Translations under genes and position numbers: made by a program
Notes under the pieces: model-generated
The model's input: the letters and a program-made list of their open reading frames with translations, nothing else
Told to the model about the DNA's origin: nothing
The model's database searches: none
Source: an uncultured Collinsella sp.
GTDB lineage: Bacteria > Actinomycetota > Coriobacteriia > Coriobacteriales > Coriobacteriaceae
DNA: 5,081 bases
Reading direction: 5' to 3'
Assembly: GCA_958448375.1 (NCBI GenBank)
Contig: CAUDDU010000088.1
Span: 1 to 5,081 of the forward strand
In this document: positions 1-5,081 of the stretch, piece after piece
Layout of the letters: every line of letters starts with the position of its first letter
Numbering within the stretch: position 1 is the first letter of the stretch

Positions 1-439
1 TCTGCTGCTGGGAAATGCCCAGACGGTCGGCCATGATCTCCAAAAAGCGCCCGGTACCGGCAGCGCACTTGTCGTTCATGGCAAATTTGGCCACGCGGCC
101 GCCCTTAAGCTGGATGACCTTGATGTCCTGACCACCCACGTCGATCACGGTGCCGTGGTCGCCAAACAGGCGCACGGCACCGGTGCCGTGGCAGGTGATC
201 TCGGTCACGACCTTATGCGCATAGGGCACGGCGACACGGCCGTAGCCGGTCGCGATCACACGCACGTCGTCGGCAGCCACGTCATAGCCGGCGGCCGCGA
301 GTTCCACGCGCAGGCGCTCGGCCGCATCAACCGACGAATATCCCGTCGGTATGACGCAGGTCCACGCAATGGCGCCATCCGTGTCCACCACCGCAGCCTT
401 CGCGGCCGTCGAACCGATGTCGATACCAATGCCAACCAC
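1..439 (-). CDS. yjiL: ATP-dependent activator/reductase of a 2-hydroxyacyl-CoA dehydratase-family protein (YjiL/HgdC-like), 3' part cut off by window
   Basis: The first 146 residues are present; the family is usually about 250-270 residues, so roughly 40% is missing past the left edge. Seen in the sequence: an ASKHA-type phosphate-1 loop at residues 4-11 (IGIDIGST), ATGYGR at 63-68, EITCHGTGA at 80-88, a phosphate-2 loop DVGGQD at 100-105, and NDKCAAGTGRF at 122-132. In the family, a homodimer holds one [4Fe-4S] cluster at its interface and couples ATP hydrolysis to electron transfer onto the partner enzyme. Cys125 matches one cluster ligand; the second, usually in a CTVF-like motif, would lie outside the window. 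The start is GTG at 439: an in-frame TAG lies at 454-452 and a strong Shine-Dalgarno sits 5 bases upstream. It follows the YjiM-like gene by 50 bases, so the two are very probably one transcript. The family call is strong; the YjiL subtype rests on remembered similarity and the neighbour. Confidence 0.93.
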   Translation of the reverse strand, partial: MVGIGIDIGSTAAKAAVVDTDGAIAWTCVIPTGYSSVDAAERLRVELAAAGYDVAADDVRVIATGYGRVAVPYAHKVVTEITCHGTGAVRLFGDHGTVIDVGGQDIKVIQLKGGRVAKFAMNDKCAAGTGRFLEIMADRLGISQQQ

Positions 440-444
440 GGCAT

Positions 445-453
445 CCTCCTTCT
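445..453 (-). promoter_or_regulatory. Shine-Dalgarno site of the activator gene
   Basis: Read on the minus strand this is AGAAGGAGG, ending 5 bases before the GTG start at 439. It decides the start: the nearby ATG at 444-442 is out of frame with the conserved IGIDIGST motif, and the activator frame is closed by TAG at 454-452. The site directly follows the inverted repeat at 454-484, so it would stay single-stranded when that hairpin forms. Confidence 0.8.
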
Positions 454-484
454 ATGCGGCAAAGCAGCTATCCCTTTGCCGCAT
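454..484 (-). repeat. Perfect 11-bp inverted repeat (hairpin) between the YjiM-like and activator genes
   Basis: The arms at 454-464 (ATGCGGCAAAG on the plus strand) and 474-484 (CTTTGCCGCAT) are perfect reverse complements, separated by a 9-base loop at 465-473. In the minus-strand transcript the hairpin lies after the stop codon of the YjiM-like gene (492-490) and touches the ribosome binding site of the activator. No U-run follows it on the minus strand, so it does not look like a complete intrinsic terminator in the direction of transcription. An RNA-stability, processing or translation-tuning element is a reasonable inference; a protein-binding operator is possible. Confidence 0.75.
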
Positions 485-489
485 TTGTC

Positions 490-1653
490 CTACAGGGTCT
501 CGATAAAGGCGGCGATGCGAGTCTCGATCTGGCCCATGTCGCCGCTGCCGTAGTCGGTCTCGATCTTCATATACGGAATACCCGCACCCTCGACAGCCTC
601 CTGCATGCGCGCACTCTCCACATTAAAGGTGTGGCAGGCCTGGAGCACGTTTTCGACCACGCCATCGACGTGATACTTCTCGCACATGGCCAGTGTATTT
701 TCCATACGACCGTCGTTGGGCGTCATGACCGAGCAGTTGATGTCCAGGTAGCGGTCGGCGATGGCGCGCAGGATATCGGGAGCCTCCGGATCGATCATCA
801 TGGCCGCCGTACGCTCGCCCGAGCAGTCGTCCATGCACACGACCACACCGCCGTTGGACTCGATGGTGCGACCGATCTTGTTGATCACGCCGCCCACCGG
901 GCAGCCGGTGATCAGAATGCGCTTGGCATCCGCCGCAACCGGGCGCTCGCCCGCGTCGTAGGCCTCGCGCAGCTTGGCAACCTTTTGCTCCAGCTGCTGC
1001 GTATAGGCATCGATATCAAAGCTGAACGTACCGGCAAACATGGTGCTCATCAGGTCGACACCGCTCATGGCCGCCGGCTGGTTGGCCTGGAGGGCAAACA
1101 TCTCGAGCTGGGCCGCGCGCAGGCGGTTGCGACGACGGACGGCAGCGCGCAGGTCGTCATCGGTGATAGTGATGCCGTAGAAGTTCTCGAGCTCTTCCTT
1201 GAGCAGACGGCACTCCTCGTACCAGCCCTCACGCTCGTAGGCGCGATCGCGGCCCTGCGGCAGGTGCAGAATGTGCGTGCGCTTAAGCTCGTTGAGTAGC
1301 TCGTACATCTTCTTCTTGCCGTCGCAGGTGGTCTCGCCGATGATCATGTCGCTAAAGTACGTAAACGGGCACTTTTGCGAATAGGCAAAACCGTACGTCG
1401 ACTTGATGAGCGGGCAGAGGTTTGCCGGCAGCACCTTCTCGGCCTCGGGAATCACCTCGTCGGACGTGCCGCACAGCGCCACGCTCGCAGCCCCCGCGGC
1501 ATCGATAATCTCGAGCGGCGTGTAGCTGCACAAAAAGCCGACCAGCCGATTACCCGCCTGCTTATAATCCTTGACGCGAATAAACGCCGCCTTGCGCTGC
1601 TCGTTGAACTCCTCAAAAGTGCGCGGCAACGGCTGTTCCTCGATATCGACCAT
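490..1653 (-). CDS. yjiM: Single-subunit 2-hydroxyacyl-CoA dehydratase component D family protein, YjiM / double-cubane-cluster protein (DCCP)-like
   Basis: The product has 387 residues, close to E. coli YjiM (about 383). The family (HgdB/BcrC/FldC-type) carries [4Fe-4S] clusters that receive electrons from an ATP-driven activator; the DCCP branch holds an [8Fe-9S] double-cubane cluster and reduces small molecules such as acetylene in vitro. Motifs seen: [11 protein letters not shown] (39-49), ALCGTSDE (59-66), [12 protein letters not shown] (78-89), [10 protein letters not shown] (93-102), [13 protein letters not shown] (106-118), ITGCPVGG (248-255), DDCSGER (275-281), NCSVMTPND (306-314), [11 protein letters not shown] (337-347) and [11 protein letters not shown] (365-375). 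Cys80, Cys110 and Cys340 have the spacing of the usual three-cysteine cluster site; further conserved-looking cysteines are 42, 61, 95, 251, 277 and 307. There is no second dehydratase subunit beside it, which argues against a classical heterodimeric dehydratase. The ATG at 1653 is chosen because AGAGGGG lies 7 bases upstream; an in-frame ATG at 1716 would add an unfamily-like 21-residue leader. The physiological substrate is unknown. Confidence 0.9.
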   Translation of the reverse strand: MVDIEEQPLPRTFEEFNEQRKAAFIRVKDYKQAGNRLVGFLCSYTPLEIIDAAGAASVALCGTSDEVIPEAEKVLPANLCPLIKSTYGFAYSQKCPFTYFSDMIIGETTCDGKKKMYELLNELKRTHILHLPQGRDRAYEREGWYEECRLLKEELENFYGITITDDDLRAAVRRRNRLRAAQLEMFALQANQPAAMSGVDLMSTMFAGTFSFDIDAYTQQLEQKVAKLREAYDAGERPVAADAKRILITGCPVGGVINKIGRTIESNGGVVVCMDDCSGERTAAMMIDPEAPDILRAIADRYLDINCSVMTPNDGRMENTLAMCEKYHVDGVVENVLQACHTFNVESARMQEAVEGAGIPYMKIETDYGSGDMGQIETRIAAFIETL

Positions 1654-1660
1654 AGTAGTT

Positions 1661-1667
1661 CCCCTCT
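1661..1667 (-). promoter_or_regulatory. Shine-Dalgarno site of the YjiM-like gene
   Basis: The minus strand reads AGAGGGG, 7 bases before the ATG at 1653. It supports this start over the upstream in-frame ATG at 1716. Confidence 0.65.
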
Positions 1668-1687
1668 CTTGCACCGATATACCAACA

Positions 1688-1716
1688 ATTAAACAACAAA
1701 CCCACACCATACCCAA
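1688..1716 (-). promoter_or_regulatory. Candidate sigma70-type promoter for the yjiM-yjiL pair
   Basis: On the minus strand a -35-like TTGGGT (1716-1711) is followed after exactly 17 bases by TTTAAT (1693-1688), a 5-of-6 match to the -10 consensus. The -35 matches at only 3 of 6 positions. Transcription would start near 1681, leaving a leader of about 28 bases that includes the Shine-Dalgarno. The gap is clearly AT-richer than the surrounding genes, as expected for a promoter. This is a pattern match only; the pair could also be read through from the transporter genes. Confidence 0.4.
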
Positions 1717-1729
1717 AAGGAAGCATCCT

Positions 1730-2515
1730 CTAGGGAATGGCGTCGATAAGCTCCTGCGTATACGGATCGCTCGGGTGCGCGATCACGTCCTCGGCCGCGC
1801 CCTCCTCGACAAGACGACCGTGGTAGAGCACGCCAATCCGGTCGGACATATGCCGAACCACACGCATATCATGCGTGATAAACAGCAGCGCCACGCCCGT
1901 CGTGCGCTGCAGGTCGCGAAGTAAGTTGAGAACTTGAGCCTGAACGGACACGTCAAGCGCCGAGACCGGCTCGTCGCATACCACAAGGCGCGGCTCGCAA
2001 ATAAGCGCCCGTGCCAGATTGAGTCGCTGGCGCTGTCCCCCCGAAAGGTCGTGCGGATAGCGGTCATAATGCTCTGCCAGAAGACCGACCGAGGCCAGGG
2101 CCGAGAGAGCGCGCTCATGGCGCTCATCCGCATCGCGCACGCCGGCGATAATCAGCGGCTCCTCCAAAATGCGGCAGACACGGTTACGTGGGTCAAAGGC
2201 CGTAGAGCTATCCTGGAATACCAGCTGGATCTCGCGGCGAAACGGCTTGCGTTCGCGCTCCGACATCGTGGCGAGGTCGTGCCCGCGATAGACAATCGAG
2301 CCGGAATCCGCACGCTCGAGACCACAGATCAGGCGTCCAGTCGTCGACTTGCCCGATCCGGATTCGCCAACCAGGCCATAGACCTCGCCCGGTGCGATCT
2401 CAAACGACAGATCGTCCACGGCGGTAAAGGCCTGATGCTTAAAACCTGAGCCCGGCATGGGATACGTTTTAGTCAGATGTGAGACCCTAAGCAGGGCTTC
2501 GCTATCAACAGCCAT
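1730..2515 (-). CDS. Peptide/nickel-type ABC importer ATP-binding protein, second ATPase (DppF/OppF/NikE-like), short form
   Basis: The product has 261 residues and is the second of two ATPases that power the importer from the cytoplasmic side. All ABC motifs are intact: Walker A GESGSGKS (50-57), Q-loop Gln101, signature LSGGQRQR (157-164), Walker B LVVCDEP (177-183) with catalytic Glu182, and switch His215. After the H-loop the protein ends soon after the [15 protein letters not shown] segment (247-261). It therefore lacks the cysteine-containing C-terminal extension of many DppF/OppF proteins of about 310-330 residues, and its length is nearer NikE. The start is the ATG at 2515, with AAAGGGGAG just upstream, overlapping the end of the D gene by 11 bases; an in-frame ATG at 2563 lies deeper inside D and is less likely. 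It is the last transporter gene. The transported substrate cannot be told from the ATPase. Confidence 0.93.
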   Translation of the reverse strand: MAVDSEALLRVSHLTKTYPMPGSGFKHQAFTAVDDLSFEIAPGEVYGLVGESGSGKSTTGRLICGLERADSGSIVYRGHDLATMSERERKPFRREIQLVFQDSSTAFDPRNRVCRILEEPLIIAGVRDADERHERALSALASVGLLAEHYDRYPHDLSGGQRQRLNLARALICEPRLVVCDEPVSALDVSVQAQVLNLLRDLQRTTGVALLFITHDMRVVRHMSDRIGVLYHGRLVEEGAAEDVIAHPSDPYTQELIDAIP

Positions 2516-3500
2516 GGCACTCCCCTTTCTCGACAAGCCAGCATTTAGACCGGTCGCACGCATTCACGGCAAACAGCGGAGGCTCCTGCGCGCAGCAACG
2601 CTCGTCCGCCCGGGCGCAACGAGGCGCAAAGCGGCATCCACAGGGTATTGCCGTAAGCGGCGGCACTGTGCCCGGAATATCCGCCAGCGTGTCAACTCGC
2701 TCGCCTTCGAGCGGCGGAATGCTCGCGATGAGCCCCTGGGCATACGGGTGGCTCGGGCGCTCCATAAGGCCGCAGGCGTCGATCTCTTCTACGATTTGGC
2801 CCAGATACATGACGTGCACGCGCGAGCAGATGCTCGTGACGACACCCAAATCATGGCTGATAAAAAGCACCGCCATGCCCTCGGAACTGTTGAGGTCGCG
2901 CAGAAGGTCCAAAATCTGTTTTTGAGTCGTCGTGTCGAGTGCCGTGGTGGGCTCATCGGCGATAAGCAGGCGCGGATGACCGGCAAGCGCCATGGCAATC
3001 ATCACGCGCTGGCGCATGCCGCCGCTAAAATCGCTCGGATACATGTCGAAGCGGGCCGCGGCATCTCGAATTCCCACACGCTCCAACAGCGATAGAGCCT
3101 CGTTGCGGGCTTCGCGTCGGCTCACCTTACGGTGGGCCCGCACGGCCTCGACGACCTGGGCCCCGACCGTCATGACGGGGTTAAGCGAGCTCAAAGGGTC
3201 CTGGAAAATCATGGCGATGTCGCAGCCGCGCACCTCGCGCATCGTCTTGAGCGGACGCGCCAGCAGATCCTCGCCATCAAACACAATCTGGCCCTCATAG
3301 GCCATCTTCTGTTCATGCTCCAAAAGGCGCATGACACTCTGGGCAAACACCGACTTACCGCAGCCGGACTCGCCGACAACACCAACGATCTCGCCGGCAT
3401 CGATATGTAGGTTGAGTTTGTTGACGGCTTCCAGCGCGTTGCCATCGCGGCCCACAAACGAGATGCAGAGGTCGCGCACGTCCAAAAGATGTTCGCTCAT
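2505..3500 (-). CDS. Peptide/nickel-type ABC importer ATP-binding protein, first ATPase (DppD/OppD-like)
   Basis: The product has 331 residues, full length for the DppD/OppD family. Seen: Walker A GESGCGKS (43-50), Q-loop Gln100, signature FSGGMRQR (158-165), Walker B LLIADEP (178-184) with catalytic Glu183, switch His216, then the oligopeptide-transporter C-terminal domain beginning at PSHPYAQGLIASIPPL (249-264). The C-terminal CRFAPRC (289-295) and following cysteines match the cysteine motif that in DppD-type proteins can hold an iron-sulfur cluster. The tail is unusually cysteine-rich: residues 287, 289, 295, 302, 303, 315, 320, 328 and 331, ending ECHGC. The start is the ATG at 3500, with AAGGAGG 8 bases upstream. 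It pairs with the next ATPase to drive the two permeases. Peptides are the commonest substrates of the family, but nickel or other small solutes are possible. Confidence 0.95.
   Translation of the reverse strand: MSEHLLDVRDLCISFVGRDGNALEAVNKLNLHIDAGEIVGVVGESGCGKSVFAQSVMRLLEHEQKMAYEGQIVFDGEDLLARPLKTMREVRGCDIAMIFQDPLSSLNPVMTVGAQVVEAVRAHRKVSRREARNEALSLLERVGIRDAAARFDMYPSDFSGGMRQRVMIAMALAGHPRLLIADEPTTALDTTTQKQILDLLRDLNSSEGMAVLFISHDLGVVTSICSRVHVMYLGQIVEEIDACGLMERPSHPYAQGLIASIPPLEGERVDTLADIPGTVPPLTAIPCGCRFAPRCARADERCCAQEPPLFAVNACDRSKCWLVEKGECHGC
2520..2528 (-). promoter_or_regulatory. Shine-Dalgarno site of the second ATPase gene, inside the D coding region
   Basis: The minus strand reads AAAGGGGAG, ending 4 bases before the ATG at 2515. 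It lies within the codons for the final Glu-Lys-Gly-Glu stretch of D, so the two genes are probably translationally coupled. It favours the 2515 start over 2563. Confidence 0.6.
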
Positions 3501-3503
3501 GGG

Positions 3504-4334
3504 CTAGTCCTCCTTGGTCTTGGGGTCGAGGACGTCGCGCAGACCGTCGCCGGCAAGGTTCAGCGAAAGCACGCTCGCGATGATGGCTGCTGCCGGGAAG
3601 AAAATCATCCACCAGGCTTTGCGCATCACGTTCTTGCCCGCCTGCAGGATGTTTCCCCAGCTGGCGTCGGGCGCCTTGATACCCAGGCCCAGAAACGAGA
3701 GGGCGGCCTCCGAGAGCACGGCCTCGGCAAAGACGAAGGTCGCCTGCACCAGGAAGGGCGCCATAACGTTGGGCACGATATGCAGCCATACGATGCGCGC
3801 GGTCGAGGCGCCCTGCACGCGCAGGGCCTCCACAAAGGGCTCCTCCTTGACCACCATCGCACGCGAGCGCACGATGCGCGCCATGCTGGGCGTATAGACG
3901 ATGGAGAGCGCGATGATGACGTTCCAGACCGAGGCGCCCATCATGGCCATGAGTGCGATAGCCAAAAGCACGCCCGGAATAGACATAAGGCCGTCGCAGA
4001 TGCGCATGAGAATATGATCGAGCCTCTCGTTGTAGCACGCATAGGCGCCAATCACCAAGCCGAGCGCACTCGTCGCGAGCGTGACGGCAATGCCAACGCC
4101 AAGCGACACGCGCGCGCCCGCGATGACGCGGGCAAGCAGGTCGCGGCCAAAGTCATCGCAGCCAAAGGGATGCGCGGGCGAAGGCGCCGAAAGTCGCAAC
4201 GTCATCTCCTGCGCATTGGGATTAACCGTCCACACCAGCGGACCGACGAGCGCGATCAGCGCAATCGCCAGAAAAATGCAGCCACCGACCACAAACCCCT
4301 TGTTGGCAAGAGCCTTCTTAACGTTTGCCATCAT
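3504..4334 (-). CDS. Peptide/nickel-type ABC importer permease, second subunit (DppC/OppC-like)
   Basis: The product has 276 residues, normal for the family. A first membrane helix at about 13-35 is followed by the typical HPFGCDDFGRDLLARVIAGARVSL block (55-78). Further hydrophobic segments lie at about 79-100, 119-150, 190-208 and 243-260. The ATPase-contacting EAA loop is at about 164-193 (EEPFVEALRVQGASTARIVW onward), and SEAALSFLGLGIKAPDASWG (208-227) is the conserved family block near the last helix. It would form the membrane channel with the B permease. The ATG at 4334 overlaps the B stop as ATGA, which suggests coupled translation. A second ATG follows directly at 4331 and could serve equally; an in-frame ATG at 4346 is less likely. 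The last codons contain the Shine-Dalgarno for D. Confidence 0.94.
   Translation of the reverse strand: MMANVKKALANKGFVVGGCIFLAIALIALVGPLVWTVNPNAQEMTLRLSAPSPAHPFGCDDFGRDLLARVIAGARVSLGVGIAVTLATSALGLVIGAYACYNERLDHILMRICDGLMSIPGVLLAIALMAMMGASVWNVIIALSIVYTPSMARIVRSRAMVVKEEPFVEALRVQGASTARIVWLHIVPNVMAPFLVQATFVFAEAVLSEAALSFLGLGIKAPDASWGNILQAGKNVMRKAWWMIFFPAAAIIASVLSLNLAGDGLRDVLDPKTKED
3509..3515 (-). promoter_or_regulatory. Shine-Dalgarno site of the first ATPase gene
   Basis: The minus strand reads AAGGAGG, 8 bases before the ATG at 3500, embedded in the final Lys-Glu-Asp codons of permease C. It is a near-ideal site and fixes the D start. Confidence 0.8.
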
Positions 4335-5081
4335 GCATCGCCCCATTTGCGAGCGCGCGGGTCAAAAGCGCCGTAGGCAAGGTCGACGGCCAGATTGATC
4401 ACCGAATTCAACAAGGCGACGACCAGAAGCACGCCCTGAATCACCGGATAGTCGCGACGCTCGATAGAGCTCGTGACCAGCTGGCCCAAACCGGGGATGT
4501 TAAAAATGGCCTCAGTCACCACGGCACCCGTAATCAGGGCGCCAAAAGAATAGCCGACCGAGGTGAGAATCGGCAGCGCTGCGTTTCGCAGGGCATGGGC
4601 CAGCACCACGCGAACCTCTGAGACGCCCTTGGCACGCGCCGTCTTAACGCAGTCGAGCTGCATGGCCTCGATAACGCTCGAACGGGTCATGCGCATGAGC
4701 AGGGCCGCCTGCACACATCCAAGCGATATGGCCGGCAACGCAAGATAGCGTAAATGGCTGAACCAGCCCTTCGATAGCGGCGCATAGCCGGCCACCGGGA
4801 ACACACGCAACGTGACGGCAAACAGCCACATAAGCATGAGCGCCATCAAAAAGCCGGGTATCGCCACGCCCAAAAGAGCAACGACACGCAAGACCGCGTC
4901 GGTGCGCGACCCATGTTTGAGGGCAGCGACGACGCCGCAGGGCAGTGCAATCAACAGCGCGATAAGCTGTGCCAGAAGCGCGAGCGATAGCGTGGGGCCA
5001 AAGTGCTCGGCGATCGCCTGCGTGACGGGCTGGCGCATAAAATACGAATCGCCCAGGTCGCCGGTAAGCACGCCGCCCATC
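4331..5081 (-). CDS. Peptide/nickel-type ABC importer permease, first subunit (DppB/OppB-like), 5' end cut off by window
   Basis: The visible part is 249 complete codons reading out of the right edge; the family is about 300-340 residues, so some 60-90 N-terminal residues including the first helix are outside. The first visible Met is not the likely start, because it lies just before GDLGDSY (8-13 of the visible part), an internal family motif. Hydrophobic segments lie at about 31-54, 63-92, 112-130, 168-190 and 214-236. The EAA loop for contact with the ATPases is at about 143-172 (DCVKTARAKGVSEVRVVLAH onward), followed by EAIFNIPGLGQL (190-201), typical of DppB/OppB proteins. The gene ends in TGA at 4333-4331, overlapping the C start. 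A substrate-binding protein gene may lie further upstream, outside the window. Confidence 0.93.
   Translation of the reverse strand, partial: MGGVLTGDLGDSYFMRQPVTQAIAEHFGPTLSLALLAQLIALLIALPCGVVAALKHGSRTDAVLRVVALLGVAIPGFLMALMLMWLFAVTLRVFPVAGYAPLSKGWFSHLRYLALPAISLGCVQAALLMRMTRSSVIEAMQLDCVKTARAKGVSEVRVVLAHALRNAALPILTSVGYSFGALITGAVVTEAIFNIPGLGQLVTSSIERRDYPVIQGVLLVVALLNSVINLAVDLAYGAFDPRARKWGDA

Noticed and set aside
454..484. The intergenic inverted repeat as an intrinsic terminator.
   Set aside because: On the transcribed strand it is followed by AGAAGGAGG, not a U-run; on the plus strand only three Ts follow and no plus-strand gene ends there.
454..1299. Long plus-strand open frame of 281 codons.
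   Set aside because: It lies antisense over the YjiM-like gene, shows low-complexity His/Arg/Leu/Ala-rich composition typical of GC-rich shadows, and has no recognisable motif.
490..1653. Assignment as a classical 2-hydroxyglutaryl-CoA dehydratase or benzoyl-CoA reductase subunit.
   Set aside because: No second D-component subunit is adjacent, the activator follows directly, and the motif pattern ([30 protein letters not shown]) fits the YjiM/DCCP branch better.
1654..1716. Longer start for the YjiM-like gene at the in-frame ATG at 1716, adding 21 residues ([12 protein letters not shown]...).
   Set aside because: The extension is not family-like, would cover the AT-rich promoter-like gap, and the ATG at 1653 has a well-spaced Shine-Dalgarno.
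1713..1731. Possible terminator after the second ATPase gene: minus-strand AGAGGA-TGCT-TCCTTT.
   Set aside because: The stem is only 6 bp with a G-U pair, and the T-run is part of the stem rather than following it, so it is too weak to call.
3489..4376. Long plus-strand open frame of 295 codons.
   Set aside because: It is antisense to permease C, extremely rich in Arg/His/Ala, and matches no family; the minus-strand permease explains the DNA.

Overview
The window is a compact, fully co-oriented block: all six supported genes lie on the minus strand and are read from right to left. The DNA is GC-rich, and the only visibly AT-rich patch is the short gap around 1654-1729. No RNA gene, insertion sequence, CRISPR array or plus-strand gene can be supported. 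An anaerobic lifestyle is likely, because one gene encodes an oxygen-sensitive iron-sulfur reductase family. GC content and style would suit a gut anaerobe such as a Coriobacteriia (Collinsella-like) actinobacterium, but this assignment is a guess from composition and gene content.

Right part (1730-5081): four genes of a peptide/nickel-type (Dpp/Opp/Nik family) ABC importer, in the order permease B (5' end cut by the window), permease C, ATPase D, ATPase F. They are tightly packed: B and C share an ATGA overlap, C and D are 3 bases apart with the D ribosome binding site inside the last codons of C, and D and F overlap by 11 bases. The substrate-binding protein is not in the window and may lie further right.

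Left part (1-1653): a two-gene set. The first gene encodes a single-subunit member of the 2-hydroxyacyl-CoA dehydratase component D / benzoyl-CoA reductase family. It resembles E. coli YjiM and the double-cubane-cluster protein (DCCP) rather than a classical two-subunit dehydratase. The second encodes its ATP-dependent activator/reductase (YjiL/HgdC-like), cut by the left edge after residue 146. The 76-base gap before the first gene carries a candidate sigma70-type promoter. The 50-base gap between the two genes holds a perfect 11-bp inverted repeat that abuts the activator's ribosome binding site.

Working together: the activator hydrolyses ATP to push low-potential electrons onto the iron-sulfur cluster(s) of the YjiM-like protein, which then reduces a substrate not known from this sequence. 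Whether the adjacent importer supplies that substrate is unproven; no terminator is visible between the two blocks, so read-through is possible. The most interesting items are the DCCP-like system itself, the intercistronic hairpin, and an unusually cysteine-rich tail on ATPase D.
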